Positions 25,551 through 35,617 of a DNA stretch of 64,000 bases are shown here, in pieces. The position numbers and the translations under genes are program-made. The notes under the pieces are model-generated. The model was not told where the DNA came from and made no database searches. It saw only the letters and a program-made list of their open reading frames with translations. This stretch comes from CAVQBP01 sp963782475 (GTDB lineage: Bacteria > Bacteroidota > Ignavibacteria > Ignavibacteriales > Ignavibacteriaceae): positions 310,001 to 374,000 of the forward strand of contig CAWAJW010000015.1 of NCBI GenBank assembly GCA_963782475.1, in the 5' to 3' direction. The first letter of the stretch is position 1; the number at the start of each line of letters is the position of its first letter.

Positions 25551-26405
25551 TTACTTCTGAATTTGATATTTATTATAATTTTGTTCAGATGAGTTAAGCA
25601 ATTCTTTCACTGTTCCGAATTTAAATTCCGAAACCAAAGATTTAATTTTACCTTCCATTACATCCAGGTTATAATAGTGCAATATCCTTTCCATTAAAGG
25701 GAGCTTTAACCTTGGCTTTTGAGGATCAAATTCCGGCGGATGAATATATACAATAGTTGAATGAGCTTCTTTATTTATTTTTTTGAAACCTGCACGAATT
25801 AACCATGAAGGGAGTAATCTCATATAAAAACCTCCGCCTACGGGTATCTTAACTCCCATAAAAGTAATAACCGAAGGAGGGAATTCAATTAATTTATTCC
25901 CGTTATTTTCCTTGACAATATAAGGATATAGCGGTGCGTCCGGAATTCCGTATAGATATGTTTTCATAGGAAAAATGCTTGAATCATATTTAAGACCTTC
26001 TTCCAGAAGAATATCTAATGCCCAGTAGGATTCTTTCGTTATAGTCCAGTAAGGGGCTCTGTACCCTAAAATTTTCTGCTGGGAAATATTTTCAATTACT
26101 CCGATTGCTCTTTTCAAATCTTCGCGGAATTCCTGGGGTGACTGCCTGTAAACAAGCTGATGAGCATTACCGTGTGTAGCAATTTCATGTCCGAGAGATG
26201 CAATTTCTTTAACTAAAGCAGGGTACTTTTCTGCAATATATCCCAGGATAAAAAATGTTGCACTGATCTTCTCTTTATTAAAAAGATCCAAAATTTTATG
26301 GGTATTTACTTCAACACGTGATTCATATTTATCCCAATCACTAAAAGGTATTGAGTCTATACTATGATGCCAATCTTCTAGGTCGACTGTCATTGCATTT
26401 ATCAT
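25551..26405 (-). CDS. polysaccharide deacetylase, exopolysaccharide-locus type
   Basis: A 284-residue NodB-fold carbohydrate esterase without a signal peptide. The metal site is seen in TVDLEDWHHS (Asp) and HEIATHGNAH (two His). The catalytic-arm motif GYRAPYWTI and a C-terminal IVYIHPPEFDPQKPRL match the extra region found in deacetylases of XrtA/PEP-CTERM-type exopolysaccharide loci. It probably removes N-acetyl groups from the polymer or a lipid-linked intermediate. It is the last gene of the left arm of the polysaccharide locus, 48 bases after the membrane transferase. Confidence 0.88.
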   Translation of the reverse strand: MINAMTVDLEDWHHSIDSIPFSDWDKYESRVEVNTHKILDLFNKEKISATFFILGYIAEKYPALVKEIASLGHEIATHGNAHQLVYRQSPQEFREDLKRAIGVIENISQQKILGYRAPYWTITKESYWALDILLEEGLKYDSSIFPMKTYLYGIPDAPLYPYIVKENNGNKLIEFPPSVITFMGVKIPVGGGFYMRLLPSWLIRAGFKKINKEAHSTIVYIHPPEFDPQKPRLKLPLMERILHYYNLDVMEGKIKSLVSEFKFGTVKELLNSSEQNYNKYQIQK

Positions 26406-26453
26406 AATTTCTCCAATTATAAAAAATTTTAAATTAAACTTTTTGAAAAAGAA

Positions 26454-28013
26454 TTAAAGCTTATCGGAAATTTTATTTTCAAATAAAGATAATTCCAGTG
26501 CCTTATTACCGGATTGATAATTCTTACTTCTAAATATTTTATGATATAATAATTTCTTTGATTTGCTAAGGTTTCTTTTAATAATGCCTTTGCGATCTTC
26601 CAATCTTTGAATAACCCATAACCTTTTATAATTTTCGGAAAACTTCACTAAACTTTTCACATTAATTTCATTAACGACTGTATCTAATAGGAATGGCTTT
26701 TCAATTAAATCGGTTCGTTTTGAATAGAAATTAAAGGCATACAAGATAAATTTTTCACCAGGGTAAAAAACCACTAAGTCACCGGGCTCTGCTTTTTGGT
26801 TAACATAATTTGTTGCCTCCCTCCATTGCGTTTTTTTAACATAGTGGTAATTTCTAAATAAAATTATTGAAGAAAAAAGAATTAATAGTAATACTATGGA
26901 AAACTTCAACCATTTAAATTTGGAATACTTTTCAATTACATACTCCAATCCTTTCCCTGCTAACAAGTAAAAAGCGAAGGAGGATGAAATTGTATGTCTA
27001 ATAACATAAATAGGAGTTATAAGTAACGAAGTTAAAAATGGTATAATAAGTGGAATGAATAACCAAATTAATAAAAAATAAATTTTCCCTGCATTCAATA
27101 AGTTTGCGCTATGATTATAATCAATATTTAAATCAAACAGTGTCTTCCGATCGCTAAAATTTTGTCCTAATCTAATAAAATCTAACGATGATAAGAAAAT
27201 AAATGCCAGGAGAAATATAAGAATAACCTTAGATGGCCCGGAATATACCACAAATGTATTAATTATTTCCCCTATCTTAGGCGGAAGATACCAATGATAA
27301 TGCTCTACATAATTTATTTGATTAAAAAGTCCCAAAATAATCCATGGGGTATAAGCAGCTACTATAATGCATTGGAATATAATCCATCGTTTTATATTTA
27401 ATTCATTGGCTTTTTTTGAAACTAATAATAGAGTAAATACATAAACATTCTGGGCAATTATAATAAACACTCCGAAAATGTGGGTGTATATTAGAAGAAT
27501 ACTGGCCGTTATATACCCGGCTGAAAAAATAAGTTTTCTTTTTCTTAAGATTTTAATTAGAAAATAAAATGACAAAAGAGTTAAAAACGCCATCAGGTTA
27601 TAACTTCTGGCTTCCTGGGAATAATAGATGTGGAAACTGGATAATGCTAAGATCAATGCAGTAAGAAGGCCGACGTTTTTATTAAAAAGTATTGTCCCTA
27701 TTTGATAAATGAGAAGTATGGAAAGTAAACCGAAAATTACCGAAGGGAATCTTAAAGAAAATTCGGAAACTCCAAATATACTAACCCAATAATGGAGAGC
27801 AATAAAATATAAAGGGGGAGTGCAATCTGTTGTAGTAACAGTTTCTAATAATTGAGAAGTGTTTTGTTCAGCATAATAAGCAGAGCCGGCTTCATCATAC
27901 CAAATGCTCTCTCTGCTTAAACCATAAATTCTAAGAGATAAACCAACAGCTAAGATTGCTAAAAGAATAAATGCCGTTCTGTAATTTTTAAGATTAATTT
28001 TCTCCCCAATCAT
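26454..28013 (-). CDS. GT39-type membrane glycosyltransferase
   Basis: The 519-residue GT-C protein has about ten hydrophobic segments. The first periplasmic loop carries the acidic motif ESIWYDEAGSAYYAEQN, typical of the PMT_2/ArnT group that uses polyprenyl-phosphate sugars as donors. A soluble C-terminal part (about 390-519) follows the last helices. It overlaps the FAD/GT2 fusion gene by four bases (ATGA), so these two products are made together. Donor and acceptor are not known. A GT2 domain making polyprenyl-phosphate sugar next door would supply a suitable donor (inference). Confidence 0.83.
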   Translation of the reverse strand: MIGEKINLKNYRTAFILLAILAVGLSLRIYGLSRESIWYDEAGSAYYAEQNTSQLLETVTTTDCTPPLYFIALHYWVSIFGVSEFSLRFPSVIFGLLSILLIYQIGTILFNKNVGLLTALILALSSFHIYYSQEARSYNLMAFLTLLSFYFLIKILRKRKLIFSAGYITASILLIYTHIFGVFIIIAQNVYVFTLLLVSKKANELNIKRWIIFQCIIVAAYTPWIILGLFNQINYVEHYHWYLPPKIGEIINTFVVYSGPSKVILIFLLAFIFLSSLDFIRLGQNFSDRKTLFDLNIDYNHSANLLNAGKIYFLLIWLFIPLIIPFLTSLLITPIYVIRHTISSSFAFYLLAGKGLEYVIEKYSKFKWLKFSIVLLLILFSSIILFRNYHYVKKTQWREATNYVNQKAEPGDLVVFYPGEKFILYAFNFYSKRTDLIEKPFLLDTVVNEINVKSLVKFSENYKRLWVIQRLEDRKGIIKRNLSKSKKLLYHKIFRSKNYQSGNKALELSLFENKISDKL

Positions 28014-30097
28014 GAATTTATAGTTTTGGGAGCGGGTTCCAGTTTCTTAACTTCACCTTTTAAATTTCTTGTTGCCTTCCAGAGTGTAAAAAGATTCTTA
28101 ATTGTGCTTGGAACTCGTTTCATAAGGTTTATTGAAGGAGGTCTTCTTTCTTCAATTTCCAAAGGGATCTCGCACATATAAAATCCGGAACGTTCCATTC
28201 TTATTATAAGTTCTGTGGCAAAAATATCTTTGCTGGTTTTGCAGGCTTTAACTATATCAACGGATTTTTCTCTTCTAAATGCTTTTATGCCATGGGTATC
28301 TGTTCCCTGGAAACCGTATACAAGCCTTAAAAATAGATTAAAGCTGTGAGTAATTATTCTCCGGATTAATGGACGTCTGTCCCTTGCACCCTTTGCGGCT
28401 TTAGAACCGATAACCGCGTCATATTTATTTAAAAGAACTTTAGCTATTTCAATAAAAGGACCATCCCAGAAGTCTATTTCAAAACAAACAATATTTTGTC
28501 CTATAGATTTAAGAATACCCAGCTCCAAAGCTGCTCCATAATTTGGTTCCGGGCAATGAATAGCTCTTACTTGTGGAAAAACTTTGGAAAGTTCCTGTCC
28601 AATTTCCAAAGTACGGTCTTTGCTTCCGTTTTCGCAAATTATTAATTCATAATCAATTTCCAGTTTATTTGCTTCAGCAACAATATCTCTCACTGCGCTC
28701 TCAAGGATTTTTTCTTCATTATAAACAGGGATTACAATAGAAATTGCAGGTTTGCGATCCGGTTTTTTTAGGGTATAACCTTCTTTGTCTTCAAGGATAA
28801 TTTTACTTGCAGTATTTTTTCCCTGAATCATAGCATCTTCCATTCCTGAATATTCCCAGGAACCATATCTTCCAATAGTATAAATATTATTTTCCTCAAG
28901 AAAATTGTTAATTTGCTCAACAATTCTTTTCCTGTTTTTATCATAGATAACATAAGCGCATTTTATATCAAAGCATTTTTCACTTATTATCTTATCAGAT
29001 TTGTTTAGTATTTTTGCGGTTACCAGATCTTCCTTTACCTTCTCGATTGCACGGCTTTTATCAATCGGCCTGTCATTAGAATAAGATATTTCAATATAAA
29101 TAGAACTGGAACCACTTGGAGCCATAAAAGGAGAGAAATTACTTGAAAATCCAATCCTATAGAAACTATATTCCGGTTCTGGAAAATAAACCCAATGCTT
29201 GTCACTGACATTCCTGTCCACACCAATATTTATATTATATACCGAATTGTACTTAAGATCCTTTAAAGAGTTTTTAATATTGGCAGGCAAAGGATTGATT
29301 GAACCGGCTAACAAATGAAGAGGGATAGAGGAGACGAGCTTATCATAATGTATAACTTCACCATTCTTAAAAGTAATTTTTTTCTCTTTTAAATCTATCT
29401 CCTGGGCTTCAGAATTTAGATGTATGTTGGGTAGACTGGAAGCAAATGACTTTGGTAGAGATTCAATTCCACCTTTCAACGGATAATAGAAGTTAGCATT
29501 ATACCCGACCTTTTTTGATTGATCGGAAAAAGCTCCATCCAGTATCTGGTTCAAAGAAGTCTGAGGAACAAACCTGCCCATCCATTCGGTTGTCATTTCT
29601 TTAGGAGGTACCGTCCATAATTTCTCATTATACGGCAGCATAAAATGTTTGGCAATACCGCTGCCGAAATTTTTATAAATCCAATCCTCAAAAGTCTGTT
29701 CATCATCCGGAACCTGACCATTACCATTTTTCCCATATTTAGCATCAACAAAGCCGACTATGCATTCCTTAATTATATCTTCAGGTAATCCATAGGTATT
29801 ATTCTGGAATGGATACCTGGTAAATACATTTTTAGAATATATCCACGAGTTTCTTTCAATGAACCCGATATTATCACCCAGCAAACCTAAAACCAATTCC
29901 TTTATATTCTGATCTTTAAAGTGAAGGAGGTGACCGGTGTAATCGAAAGTAAAGCCATTTACAATTTCAGAGCGGGTTAAACCGCCGACCCTGGATTCTT
30001 TTTCAAAAAGATGATAGTTATCATAACCAGCTTTTTTTAAATGCAATGCAGTGCTTAAACCAGCTAACCCACCACCTAATATAACAATTGATCCCAT
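28010..30097 (-). CDS. fusion: FAD-dependent oxidoreductase (UGM-like) plus GT2 glycosyltransferase
   Basis: Residues 1-435 form a flavin amine-oxidase/UDP-galactopyranose-mutase-like domain. It has the dinucleotide-binding GGGLAGLSTALHLKKAG, FEKESRVGGLTRS, and a C-terminal GRYGSWEYSGMEDAMIQG closing the FAD site. Residues 450-695 form a GT2 domain of the polyprenyl-phosphate sugar synthase kind: SIVIPVYNEEKILE, CENGSKDRT, FEIDFWDG in place of a classical DxD, then GTDTHGIKAFRR. The two are usually separate genes in sugar loci. The frame is continuous, with no sign of an artificial join. It is coupled to the GT39 gene downstream by an ATGA overlap. Confidence 0.87.
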   Translation of the reverse strand: MGSIVILGGGLAGLSTALHLKKAGYDNYHLFEKESRVGGLTRSEIVNGFTFDYTGHLLHFKDQNIKELVLGLLGDNIGFIERNSWIYSKNVFTRYPFQNNTYGLPEDIIKECIVGFVDAKYGKNGNGQVPDDEQTFEDWIYKNFGSGIAKHFMLPYNEKLWTVPPKEMTTEWMGRFVPQTSLNQILDGAFSDQSKKVGYNANFYYPLKGGIESLPKSFASSLPNIHLNSEAQEIDLKEKKITFKNGEVIHYDKLVSSIPLHLLAGSINPLPANIKNSLKDLKYNSVYNINIGVDRNVSDKHWVYFPEPEYSFYRIGFSSNFSPFMAPSGSSSIYIEISYSNDRPIDKSRAIEKVKEDLVTAKILNKSDKIISEKCFDIKCAYVIYDKNRKRIVEQINNFLEENNIYTIGRYGSWEYSGMEDAMIQGKNTASKIILEDKEGYTLKKPDRKPAISIVIPVYNEEKILESAVRDIVAEANKLEIDYELIICENGSKDRTLEIGQELSKVFPQVRAIHCPEPNYGAALELGILKSIGQNIVCFEIDFWDGPFIEIAKVLLNKYDAVIGSKAAKGARDRRPLIRRIITHSFNLFLRLVYGFQGTDTHGIKAFRREKSVDIVKACKTSKDIFATELIIRMERSGFYMCEIPLEIEERRPPSINLMKRVPSTIKNLFTLWKATRNLKGEVKKLEPAPKTINS

Positions 30098-30123
30098 TAT
30101 AAATACCTCCTCCGGTAATTAAT

Positions 30124-31131
30124 TTAAACCTTACTTTCAACGCTTGACGCGGGTAATTTTGTAACATTTGCAAAATCAGAAAAATTTAAATTCTCTTTCC
30201 AAAAATAATAAATACCGATTAGTGTTATCGGAATAAATAATACAGTATGAAGCGCAATAGCAAAACTTAAGGCGATACTTTTTTCAACTGCAAAAATTGT
30301 TAAAGCGCTTATGCAGAAAAATTCGAATGCACCTATATATCCGGGTGCGGAGGGAATTAATATTCCGATGTTTACAATAACAACAGTTAAAAGAGCGACA
30401 TAAACCGGTAAATTCATATTGAAAGAGAGACTAACTATGTAATATGTTGATGCTTCAGACAGCCAGACAATAATTGAAAAAATAAAAGCGCCAAAGATAT
30501 TTTTTTTATGATTAACAATAACCAAGCCTGATAAAAAGTTATTTAAAAGATTCCCGACTTTTTCAGCAAGCCTGGCTGAAAAAATATTGGTTATTTTTTT
30601 TGCTAATCTTATTCCTGATGTTTTTTTAATCATTATAAGAAGAAGGAAAGCTGATAATAAAATAAAAAATGCTGCCGCTCCGATACCGGCTTGTTTAATC
30701 CACATGGGTAAAGAAAAAAGCAAAGCGATTATTACCAAGAAGAATAATAATGCCAAACCATCAAAAATTCTTTCAATAAGGATAGTTGCAAGTGTTGAGC
30801 TTTTGCTTATATCTTCTTTTTTTCCCATAATGTAAGCTCTAATAAATTCGCCTAGTCGTGCCGGCAATAAATTATTTGCCATATATCCAATTGCAACGCC
30901 TGAAAATAAACTTGAAGTAGTGATTTTTTTAATCGGGTTAATAATAAATTTCCATCTGTAGGTACGTAAAATATTTGTAATAATGCTCATAAAAATTGCA
31001 GCGGGGAGATAAATGTAATTTGCAGTCTCTAAAGCCTCTGAAGTTTTTGCAAAATCAATATTATATACAACCAATACAACAAAAAATAAACTGAATATTA
31101 TACTTATCCACAATTTGCCGTTAATTTTCAT
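30124..31131 (-). CDS. flippase-like integral membrane protein (LPG synthase TM family)
   Basis: About 335 residues with eight or so membrane helices. The family pattern includes TNILRTYRWKFIINP, YMANNLLPARLGEFIRAYIMG and PSAPGYIGAFEFF. This is the UPF0104/AglD-like group related to the membrane half of lysylphosphatidylglycerol synthase, often found in glycan loci and proposed to move or transfer polyprenyl-linked sugars. The start is ATG 31131 behind GCGGAG; an earlier in-frame ATG at 31155 lies before the ribosome site. It sits 26 bases upstream of the fusion gene. Confidence 0.82.
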   Translation of the reverse strand: MKINGKLWISIIFSLFFVVLVVYNIDFAKTSEALETANYIYLPAAIFMSIITNILRTYRWKFIINPIKKITTSSLFSGVAIGYMANNLLPARLGEFIRAYIMGKKEDISKSSTLATILIERIFDGLALLFFLVIIALLFSLPMWIKQAGIGAAAFFILLSAFLLLIMIKKTSGIRLAKKITNIFSARLAEKVGNLLNNFLSGLVIVNHKKNIFGAFIFSIIVWLSEASTYYIVSLSFNMNLPVYVALLTVVIVNIGILIPSAPGYIGAFEFFCISALTIFAVEKSIALSFAIALHTVLFIPITLIGIYYFWKENLNFSDFANVTKLPASSVESKV

Positions 31132-31194
31132 AAATTCTCCGCAAGAGATGAACAATATTTTTAATAGTATATAACATAAGGCAGATCATCAATA

Positions 31195-33177
31195 TTAATT
31201 ATTACTTGATTGTTGAGCCAGGTTTTTATTATTTACTTTATATAGGCGCCAAATAAATTTAGGCCCGCCAAAAGTTTTTAAAAGGGTGCAATCCTGCTGG
31301 AGAAATTCGATTCGCTTTTCATTTGATTTAATGCTCCAGCTATCTTCTTCCGAAACAGCAGGCCATTCTTCGGTAGTTTTAACTAAAGGCCATTCAGGTG
31401 AAACTACAAAATACTCCGGAACCTTTTCACGTTGATCAAAAGGATAATATTCCCTATCCTTATTAGGCCGATCAACTTTAGGATCAAGATCCAAATACCA
31501 TGGCATGCTCCAGTTCCATCCGGAAAATATTGCATCTTTCTCAGTATTCTTATTAATATATTCTTCCATTTCATGATATGGTTTTACAAGGGTATCATAG
31601 TGGCCGTATATAAAATCAGCTTTTTCAATTATAGGGAGAGCTACCTTACTAATAACAATAATTATTATTGCCAGCCTAATCAGGTAAAAAAGCGTATTCC
31701 CATTTGATTTTTGATCACTGGTTAGATGGAGGAAACGATCTTTATATTGCACTGAGTATTCCCAAATATCAAAGAGAAATTTAGCCACAAAGATTTGAGA
31801 AATTATCAGGAAAACTTTTAAATGGGTTCCCGGTAAATCAAAATTAAATAAAGCCCACCATAAAATCCATATTAGCGTAAAACTAAGTAAAAATAAAATT
31901 CTATAATTTGTCCATTTACTTCTTGCTAATAGAATGATAACATAAATAAATGCCGGTATAACTAAGAATAATTGAAGTTCACCCCAAAAATCGACTTTAG
32001 CAACATTCGAAGTAAAAGCAGTAATAAGCGGATGAGCAAATGCTAAAAGGGAAAAACCTTCTCCGAATCCTCTATGTCCATGTTCTCCCCAAAATTCCTG
32101 CAAATTAAGTACTTCTGCTTTCATACCAACATTTAATATACGGAAGAGAGTCCATCCTATAGTAACGAGCAAAACCATTGCTGCCGGTATAAGATAATAT
32201 TTACTTTTAAGCGAATGTTTGGAAAGCCAAAGTATAATACAAGTAATGACCAGGGCGAAAATTGCAAAAAGGAAGAGCCATTTTGTTTGAAAGGCTAATG
32301 CCCAAAATATACCGCTAATTACGAGATGAAGATTTTTTTTTGATTCAATAGATTTAAACCAAAAATATGCTCCAACTAATAGATAAAAGATAGATGGAAT
32401 ATAACCTTCCGGTCCCATACCATTATCTCCCTGCGATAACATAATCATATAGGGAGTAAATGAAAGCATAAGCGCCAGCAGCGCTACCTTCTTACCAAAT
32501 ATGTTGCGGGCTGTAACATAGAACATAATTATGGTCCCTATTACAAATAATAGATGAACCATTCTTCCGTAATAAACATTTATACCGAAGACCTTAAAAA
32601 CCAGTGCAATTGGAAAAACTATACCAGGGCCTGCCGAACTTCTATAAGTGAACTCATCAAAACCGTTGTTTGTTAATGTTGCATAAATTCCGTATTTAGC
32701 AAAATTCTTTGCGGGCTGAAGATCAACTCCCTCCACATGGAAGCCGCCTGCCGGTGAAAGGAAAATTGCAGGTACTGAAATGGTCAATAATATTAGAATT
32801 ATTAATCCCCAGATGAATTTTTCATTTGTCCCGATATTATATAATATATCTAAAAATCTTCCTATTGATGAGATAGTTTTCTCAAGTACATTTGATAAAT
32901 TTTTAACAATCAGATTAATTAATTTTCCAAAAAGTCCCGTAAGCAGTGCACACAAAACCAGTATTCCTCCTAAAAGGAAAATTTTAGCTCTGATCCCGTA
33001 TAAAGTTGAAATGGTTTCTTCAGATAAAACTTTGTCTTTTGATAAATGATCAGCGACAAACTGTGCAAGCCTTGGACCGGTTGCAAAAAATCCGAAAATG
33101 ATTGTTATAATTCCCAACGATAGGAGCACTAACCTGATAATTTTTATGTAATCAACCTTTTTTCCGAATTGGGACAT
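31195..33177 (-). CDS. GT39-type membrane glycosyltransferase, large
   Basis: The 660-residue protein has two N-terminal helices and about ten further membrane segments. An acidic-residue loop (GGFHVEGVDLQPAKNFAKYG) lies after the second block, where the catalytic acid of PMT_2-like enzymes is expected. A soluble tail of about 130 residues (SGWNWSMPWYLDLDPKVDRP) ends the protein. It is the first gene of the left arm, reading away from the divergent spacer. It probably transfers a sugar from a polyprenyl-phosphate donor on the outer face of the inner membrane. Specificity unknown. Confidence 0.8.
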   Translation of the reverse strand: MSQFGKKVDYIKIIRLVLLSLGIITIIFGFFATGPRLAQFVADHLSKDKVLSEETISTLYGIRAKIFLLGGILVLCALLTGLFGKLINLIVKNLSNVLEKTISSIGRFLDILYNIGTNEKFIWGLIILILLTISVPAIFLSPAGGFHVEGVDLQPAKNFAKYGIYATLTNNGFDEFTYRSSAGPGIVFPIALVFKVFGINVYYGRMVHLLFVIGTIIMFYVTARNIFGKKVALLALMLSFTPYMIMLSQGDNGMGPEGYIPSIFYLLVGAYFWFKSIESKKNLHLVISGIFWALAFQTKWLFLFAIFALVITCIILWLSKHSLKSKYYLIPAAMVLLVTIGWTLFRILNVGMKAEVLNLQEFWGEHGHRGFGEGFSLLAFAHPLITAFTSNVAKVDFWGELQLFLVIPAFIYVIILLARSKWTNYRILFLLSFTLIWILWWALFNFDLPGTHLKVFLIISQIFVAKFLFDIWEYSVQYKDRFLHLTSDQKSNGNTLFYLIRLAIIIIVISKVALPIIEKADFIYGHYDTLVKPYHEMEEYINKNTEKDAIFSGWNWSMPWYLDLDPKVDRPNKDREYYPFDQREKVPEYFVVSPEWPLVKTTEEWPAVSEEDSWSIKSNEKRIEFLQQDCTLLKTFGGPKFIWRLYKVNNKNLAQQSSNN

Positions 33178-34086
33178 AGTTCACCTTAAAATATTTTAAT
33201 TATGAATTAATACGGCTTAACCACATGATACTAACAACAGAATATGAAAAAACAATATTTCAAAAAAATTTTAGGAATGAATGGATAAAAAAATGTTTTG
33301 ATTTTAACAATATTTTTTATTCGAATAAAAACTAGAACAAGTGTTATGCCAAAAATAATTAAAAACGTTACAATTCCATAATCAAATAACTTGCAAACTA
33401 ATTATTACAATTTGTAAGTGATTTCAATGAATAATGATAAAAAAATTAGAATTATTTTTGGAATAGATGTTTCACATTGTGACATTTGAATTCACAAAAA
33501 TATAAAAAATAGAATAGAAATTGCAGGCTGAAATTGAAGGTATATATAGTAAAATTCTACCTTAACGATAGGTTTACATGTATTTACTAAGTTTATATAA
33601 AGCTAATATTCTAATATCAAGAAAAAGAATGGCTTTTATATCTTAATTTTTATATAACTCTGGTTGTTTTAGGAATATTTTGCCATTCTATTCAAAAGGA
33701 CTAAAAATCACTTTTAAAAGGAAAAGCCTTAAATATAGAGTTTTTGAGTCTATGTAATAAAACAAAAAGAAAAAATTACGATTTTAGTTTGGTTAACCGG
33801 CTAGCAGGATTATTTAACTTTTACCCTGCTTATATTTTATTCTATAAATTCGCCATGCTGTTTTTATGAGACAATAAAAAAGTCGGAAGTCGTATTAATT
33901 TCGGTATTTTCATTTCTAACCACTTTTCTTTCATTTTTATCCGCAGTTATTTTTATTCATTTTGCTGCTTAAAAAGTAGAGCACTTTCCTAAAAAAAATT
34001 ATATTTGTGTAATAAATAAGTTTGCTAATTTAACTTAATTCTGACACTAAAAAGTAAATCAATAATCTGATTATAATAATATTAAC
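33178..34086. other. divergent noncoding spacer of the polysaccharide locus
   Basis: Nine hundred AT-rich bases without a credible gene lie between the two outward-reading arms. They hold a stem ACTTGCAAA/TTTGTAAGT (33389-33397 and 33411-33419), an inverted repeat TTGTGA/TCACAA (33477-33482 and 33492-33497) and a short AGCAGG/CCTGCT dyad near 33805-33832. Promoters for both arms are expected here, but no consensus element could be assigned. Confidence 0.5.
33477..33497. promoter_or_regulatory. possible operator, TTGTGA-N9-TCACAA
   Basis: A perfect six-base inverted repeat, resembling CRP/FNR-type half sites but with nine bases between arms instead of six. It lies in the divergent spacer, about 300 bases from the left arm and 590 from the right. 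Chance occurrence is possible. Confidence 0.25.
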
Positions 34087-35580
34087 TTGAAATCCAGAAT
34101 ACATCTATTTACATCTTTATTTTTATTTTGTGCAATCTTTTGGATCATAGCCTATCTAATTTTGGGGAATTGGTTTACTGACGATGCGTATATAACCTTT
34201 CGTTATGCTCGGAACTTTTTTAATGGATTTGGATTGGTATTTAATGCCGGAGAATATGTTCAAGGCTATACTAATTTTCTATGGATAATTTTTTTAACCG
34301 GGATGAAATATTTGCATATAAATTTTCAAACTTCTGCTATTTTAATAAATTCTATGTCATTTATATTATTTTCTTATATAATATTTTGTTTTTTATTAAA
34401 ATTATTTCCTGGGAAACCAAAGATATTCTATCACCTTTCCGTAGTCCTTTTTCTCTCAGCTCCAAATTTACTATCATGGGTTGTAGGGGGCGGTTTAGAA
34501 GAGCCCTTATTTACTACATTATTAGCTGTATCCTTTTACTTTCTATTTTACAAAGAAGGAAAAACTTTAGGAAGTATCTTTTTTGTAATTTCGACATTAG
34601 TTAGACCCGAGGGATGTTTATTCTTTTTTCTTGCCTTATTTTATCTTGTATATTTTGAAAAATGCAAAAAGAAAAATTTATTTATTTTTTTAATTGTTTA
34701 TATAGTTCCTATAACATGTTATTTGATATGGACATATTTTTATTATGGAAGCATATTACCGAATACATTTTATGCAAAAGTTTCTTTTTCACTGCAAGGA
34801 ATTTTTGAAGGAATTCATTATTTATACAGATATTTAATGTCTTCCCCTTTTATCCTTTTGTTATTAATCATATCAATTATGGGTATAAAAAGAAAAAAAG
34901 AAAAAATTAAATTTTTTTGGATTATAGTCATCATTTTCATCTGCTATCTGATTGTTGTAGGTGGTGATTTTATGTATGCATATAGATTTTTTCTGCCAAT
35001 TTTACCATTCATTTACTTTTTGTTGATTGACGAAATAGAAGATATTTTTACTTTATTAAAATCTAATTTAAACTCTAAAAAAACTCTTTATTATGCATTT
35101 ATTTTTTTAACACTATATAATCTGTTATCACTAAGTTATTTCAATGACTATAAATATCAAATACAAAATTATAAAATGATACAAGGAGGAAAAATTCTGG
35201 CTGAATATATAAATAAAAAATATCCTTCGAATTGTATGATTGCAGCATCCGGTATAGGGGCATTAGGATATTATTCAGATATGAAAATTCTGGATGTACT
35301 CGGACTTACTAATAAAGCTGTGGCCAAGGAAGGAATTAATGGAAAAGATATTATTTATTCGCATAGAAAATCAAATATGCAATATATTTTAAGTCAAAAA
35401 CCACAAATTATAGTATTTGGAATGCCGCCTGGAGAAAAATTCCCTGTCAGATTTGCAGAAAAAGAAATTTACAATTCCCCTTTTTTTAATAAAAATTACC
35501 AATATATTGAAACGAGGTTAAATCCTTCTATAATTATAAAATTTTATTTATTAAAGAATTTTTCTCCAGATAAGAATTAG
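34087..35580 (+). CDS. GT-C membrane glycosyltransferase, AftB-like
   Basis: The 497-residue protein has about ten helices. After the first comes NWFTDDAYITFRYARN and the strongly conserved segment AGEYVQGYTNFLW. This matches the DDAYIxxRYA...EGYTNFLW pattern of the AftB-like arabinofuranosyltransferase group and its uncharacterised bacterial relatives. The two Asp residues are the expected catalytic pair. The start is a TTG at 34087 with no good ribosome site, so it may begin at a nearby codon. It leads the right arm, 37 bases before the flippase gene. Confidence 0.8.
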   Translation: MKSRIHLFTSLFLFCAIFWIIAYLILGNWFTDDAYITFRYARNFFNGFGLVFNAGEYVQGYTNFLWIIFLTGMKYLHINFQTSAILINSMSFILFSYIIFCFLLKLFPGKPKIFYHLSVVLFLSAPNLLSWVVGGGLEEPLFTTLLAVSFYFLFYKEGKTLGSIFFVISTLVRPEGCLFFFLALFYLVYFEKCKKKNLFIFLIVYIVPITCYLIWTYFYYGSILPNTFYAKVSFSLQGIFEGIHYLYRYLMSSPFILLLLIISIMGIKRKKEKIKFFWIIVIIFICYLIVVGGDFMYAYRFFLPILPFIYFLLIDEIEDIFTLLKSNLNSKKTLYYAFIFLTLYNLLSLSYFNDYKYQIQNYKMIQGGKILAEYINKKYPSNCMIAASGIGALGYYSDMKILDVLGLTNKAVAKEGINGKDIIYSHRKSNMQYILSQKPQIIVFGMPPGEKFPVRFAEKEIYNSPFFNKNYQYIETRLNPSIIIKFYLLKNFSPDKN

Positions 35581-35617
35581 TTAGAAGTAAAAATTTTTTA
35601 TTCATAATTACAATAAT

